Shown here one piece after another: positions 15,645 through 16,222 of a DNA stretch of 16,222 bases. The notes below the pieces were generated by a model, which was given only the letters and a program-made list of their open reading frames with translations, searched no databases and had not been told where the DNA came from. The position numbers and the translations under genes were made by a program. The DNA is from Lachnospiraceae bacterium (lineage in GTDB: Bacteria > Bacillota > Clostridia > Lachnospirales > Lachnospiraceae): contig VSNM01000100.1 of assembly GCA_009774245.1 (NCBI GenBank), positions 1 through 16,222 of the forward strand, written 5' to 3'. Position 1 is the first letter of the stretch. Every line of letters begins with the position of its first letter.

Positions 15645-15839
15645 ACAATGTCATTAAGTTAAGCTGAGCGGAAACAGTGTATCTTGATGCATTGGTACAA
15701 AATACTGTCCCCTAAATATCAGATGGAGTAACACCAGAAGCCCCTATTGATGACCCGAAGAGTCAAAATAGATTTTTGACATGCCAAAAAAGCAGATTTA
15801 CATCTACCTAAAAAGTGTATAATGAATGGTGTAACTGCT
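15645..15839. mobile_element. probable end region of the IS4-type element, noncoding
   Basis: This stretch between the transposase stop and the truncated HipA-like gene holds no credible gene. It contains a perfect 7-bp hairpin (GTCAAAA/TTTTGAC, 15762-15780), as expected behind a transposase gene, and the motif CAATGTCATTAAGTTAAG starting near 15650, which may lie at the element's tip. The exact terminal inverted repeat and target duplication could not be fixed from this one end. Confidence 0.35.
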
Positions 15840-16222
15840 TTAGGATGCCCGGTATATAAAATATCGCGGTTTTCGGAAATGGGCTGTATCCAGTCTTTTG
15901 TACTGCCTTTCATTCCGGACTGGGATTAATTCTTTGCAGAGCAGGGACATCACATCTACAGGGTCTTTCTTTGGTCGGAGAAAGATCCTGCACACATGCG
16001 CGGCAACACTAAAGTTTATCTTATATTCATGTTTCGTTTCTTTTTGGGAAACTACTGCATGGCTGACCAGTGTTTCTGTTATGTTATAAGCAGTAAGTTT
16101 TGCCCATATCTCCTGTTTGATGTATTCCGGTTTATACGCATGGAAGTTACTCAGGCCGATTGTATATTTGAGCTTGCGGAATGAAGTTTCGATTCCCCAT
16201 ATGCCGATATTTTAGAAATGCC
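15840..16222 (-). pseudogene. IS4-family transposase, C-terminal part, degraded
   Basis: Reading the minus strand inward from the window edge gives WGIETSFRKLKYTIGLSNFH, then AYKPEYIKQEIWAKLTAYN and later FSVAAHVCRIFLR. It closes with YFIYRAS and a TAA at 15840-15842. The IETSFRxLKYxIGL segment is the catalytic-glutamate region (Y-R-E-K signature) of IS4-type DDE transposases, so this is their last 120 or so residues. Just upstream the frame is closed by a TAA at 16212-16214. The neighbouring frame continues upstream as LKYRHM, so a one- or two-base shift at about 16197-16205 probably disrupts the gene. The N-terminal part lies beyond the window. The family call is good. The claim of inactivity depends on the edge sequence. 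Confidence 0.7.

Noticed and set aside
15776..15823. TTGACA and TATAAT on the plus strand behind the transposase
   Set aside because: The two boxes are far more than 17 bases apart and no plus-strand gene follows. The closer pairing TTTACA/TATAAT has only a 15-base spacer.
15719..15913. 64-codon minus-strand frame overlapping the transposase end
   Set aside because: It lies in a different frame over the IS4 transposase C-terminus, and the transposase frame shows clear homology.

Overview
The window looks like chromosomal accessory DNA from a Firmicute of the Clostridia, most likely a Lachnospiraceae-type gut anaerobe. Supporting this are AGGAGG-like ribosome binding sites, sigma-A promoters with 17-base spacers, the MiaB form with an extended N-terminus, an AAA-ATPase/PD-(D/E)XK family common in such genomes, and IS4-type transposase remains. 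The taxon is inferred from protein resemblance and was not tested. Nearly every gene is on the minus strand. Only the M42 peptidase gene is on the plus strand.

From the left edge, the layout is as follows. (1) A RelB/DinJ-type antitoxin carries a Fic-inhibitory motif at its C-terminus. It is followed by a Fic gene that breaks off just before its catalytic motif. (2) Two tandem, very similar genes encode AAA-ATPase/PD-(D/E)XK nuclease-like proteins, each with its own near-identical promoter. A short relic of a third copy lies upstream of the antitoxin promoter. (3) A SulP anion transporter with a STAS domain has its own promoter. (4) A 51-codon copy of the 3' end of miaB lies at 6109-6264. (5) A two-gene unit follows: a 1475-residue P-loop STAND-type NTPase and, 18 bases downstream of it, a secreted lipoprotein. 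(6) The intact miaB comes next. (7) An orphan SUKH (SMI1/KNR4-like) immunity-type gene is preceded by a small frameshifted gene. (8) An M42 aminopeptidase gene is on the plus strand. (9) A gutted HipA-like pseudogene and a degraded IS4-family transposase fill the right end.

The housekeeping-type genes (miaB, M42 peptidase, sulP) are interleaved with mobile or conflict-type genes: a toxin-antitoxin pair, ATPase-nucleases, a STAND NTPase, a SUKH protein and IS remains. The STAND-lipoprotein unit lies exactly between the real miaB 3' end and a second, diverged miaB 3' end. It therefore looks like an acquired cassette inserted downstream of miaB, and it is the best candidate here for an undescribed conflict or signalling system. 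No tRNA, rRNA, CRISPR array or replication origin was seen.
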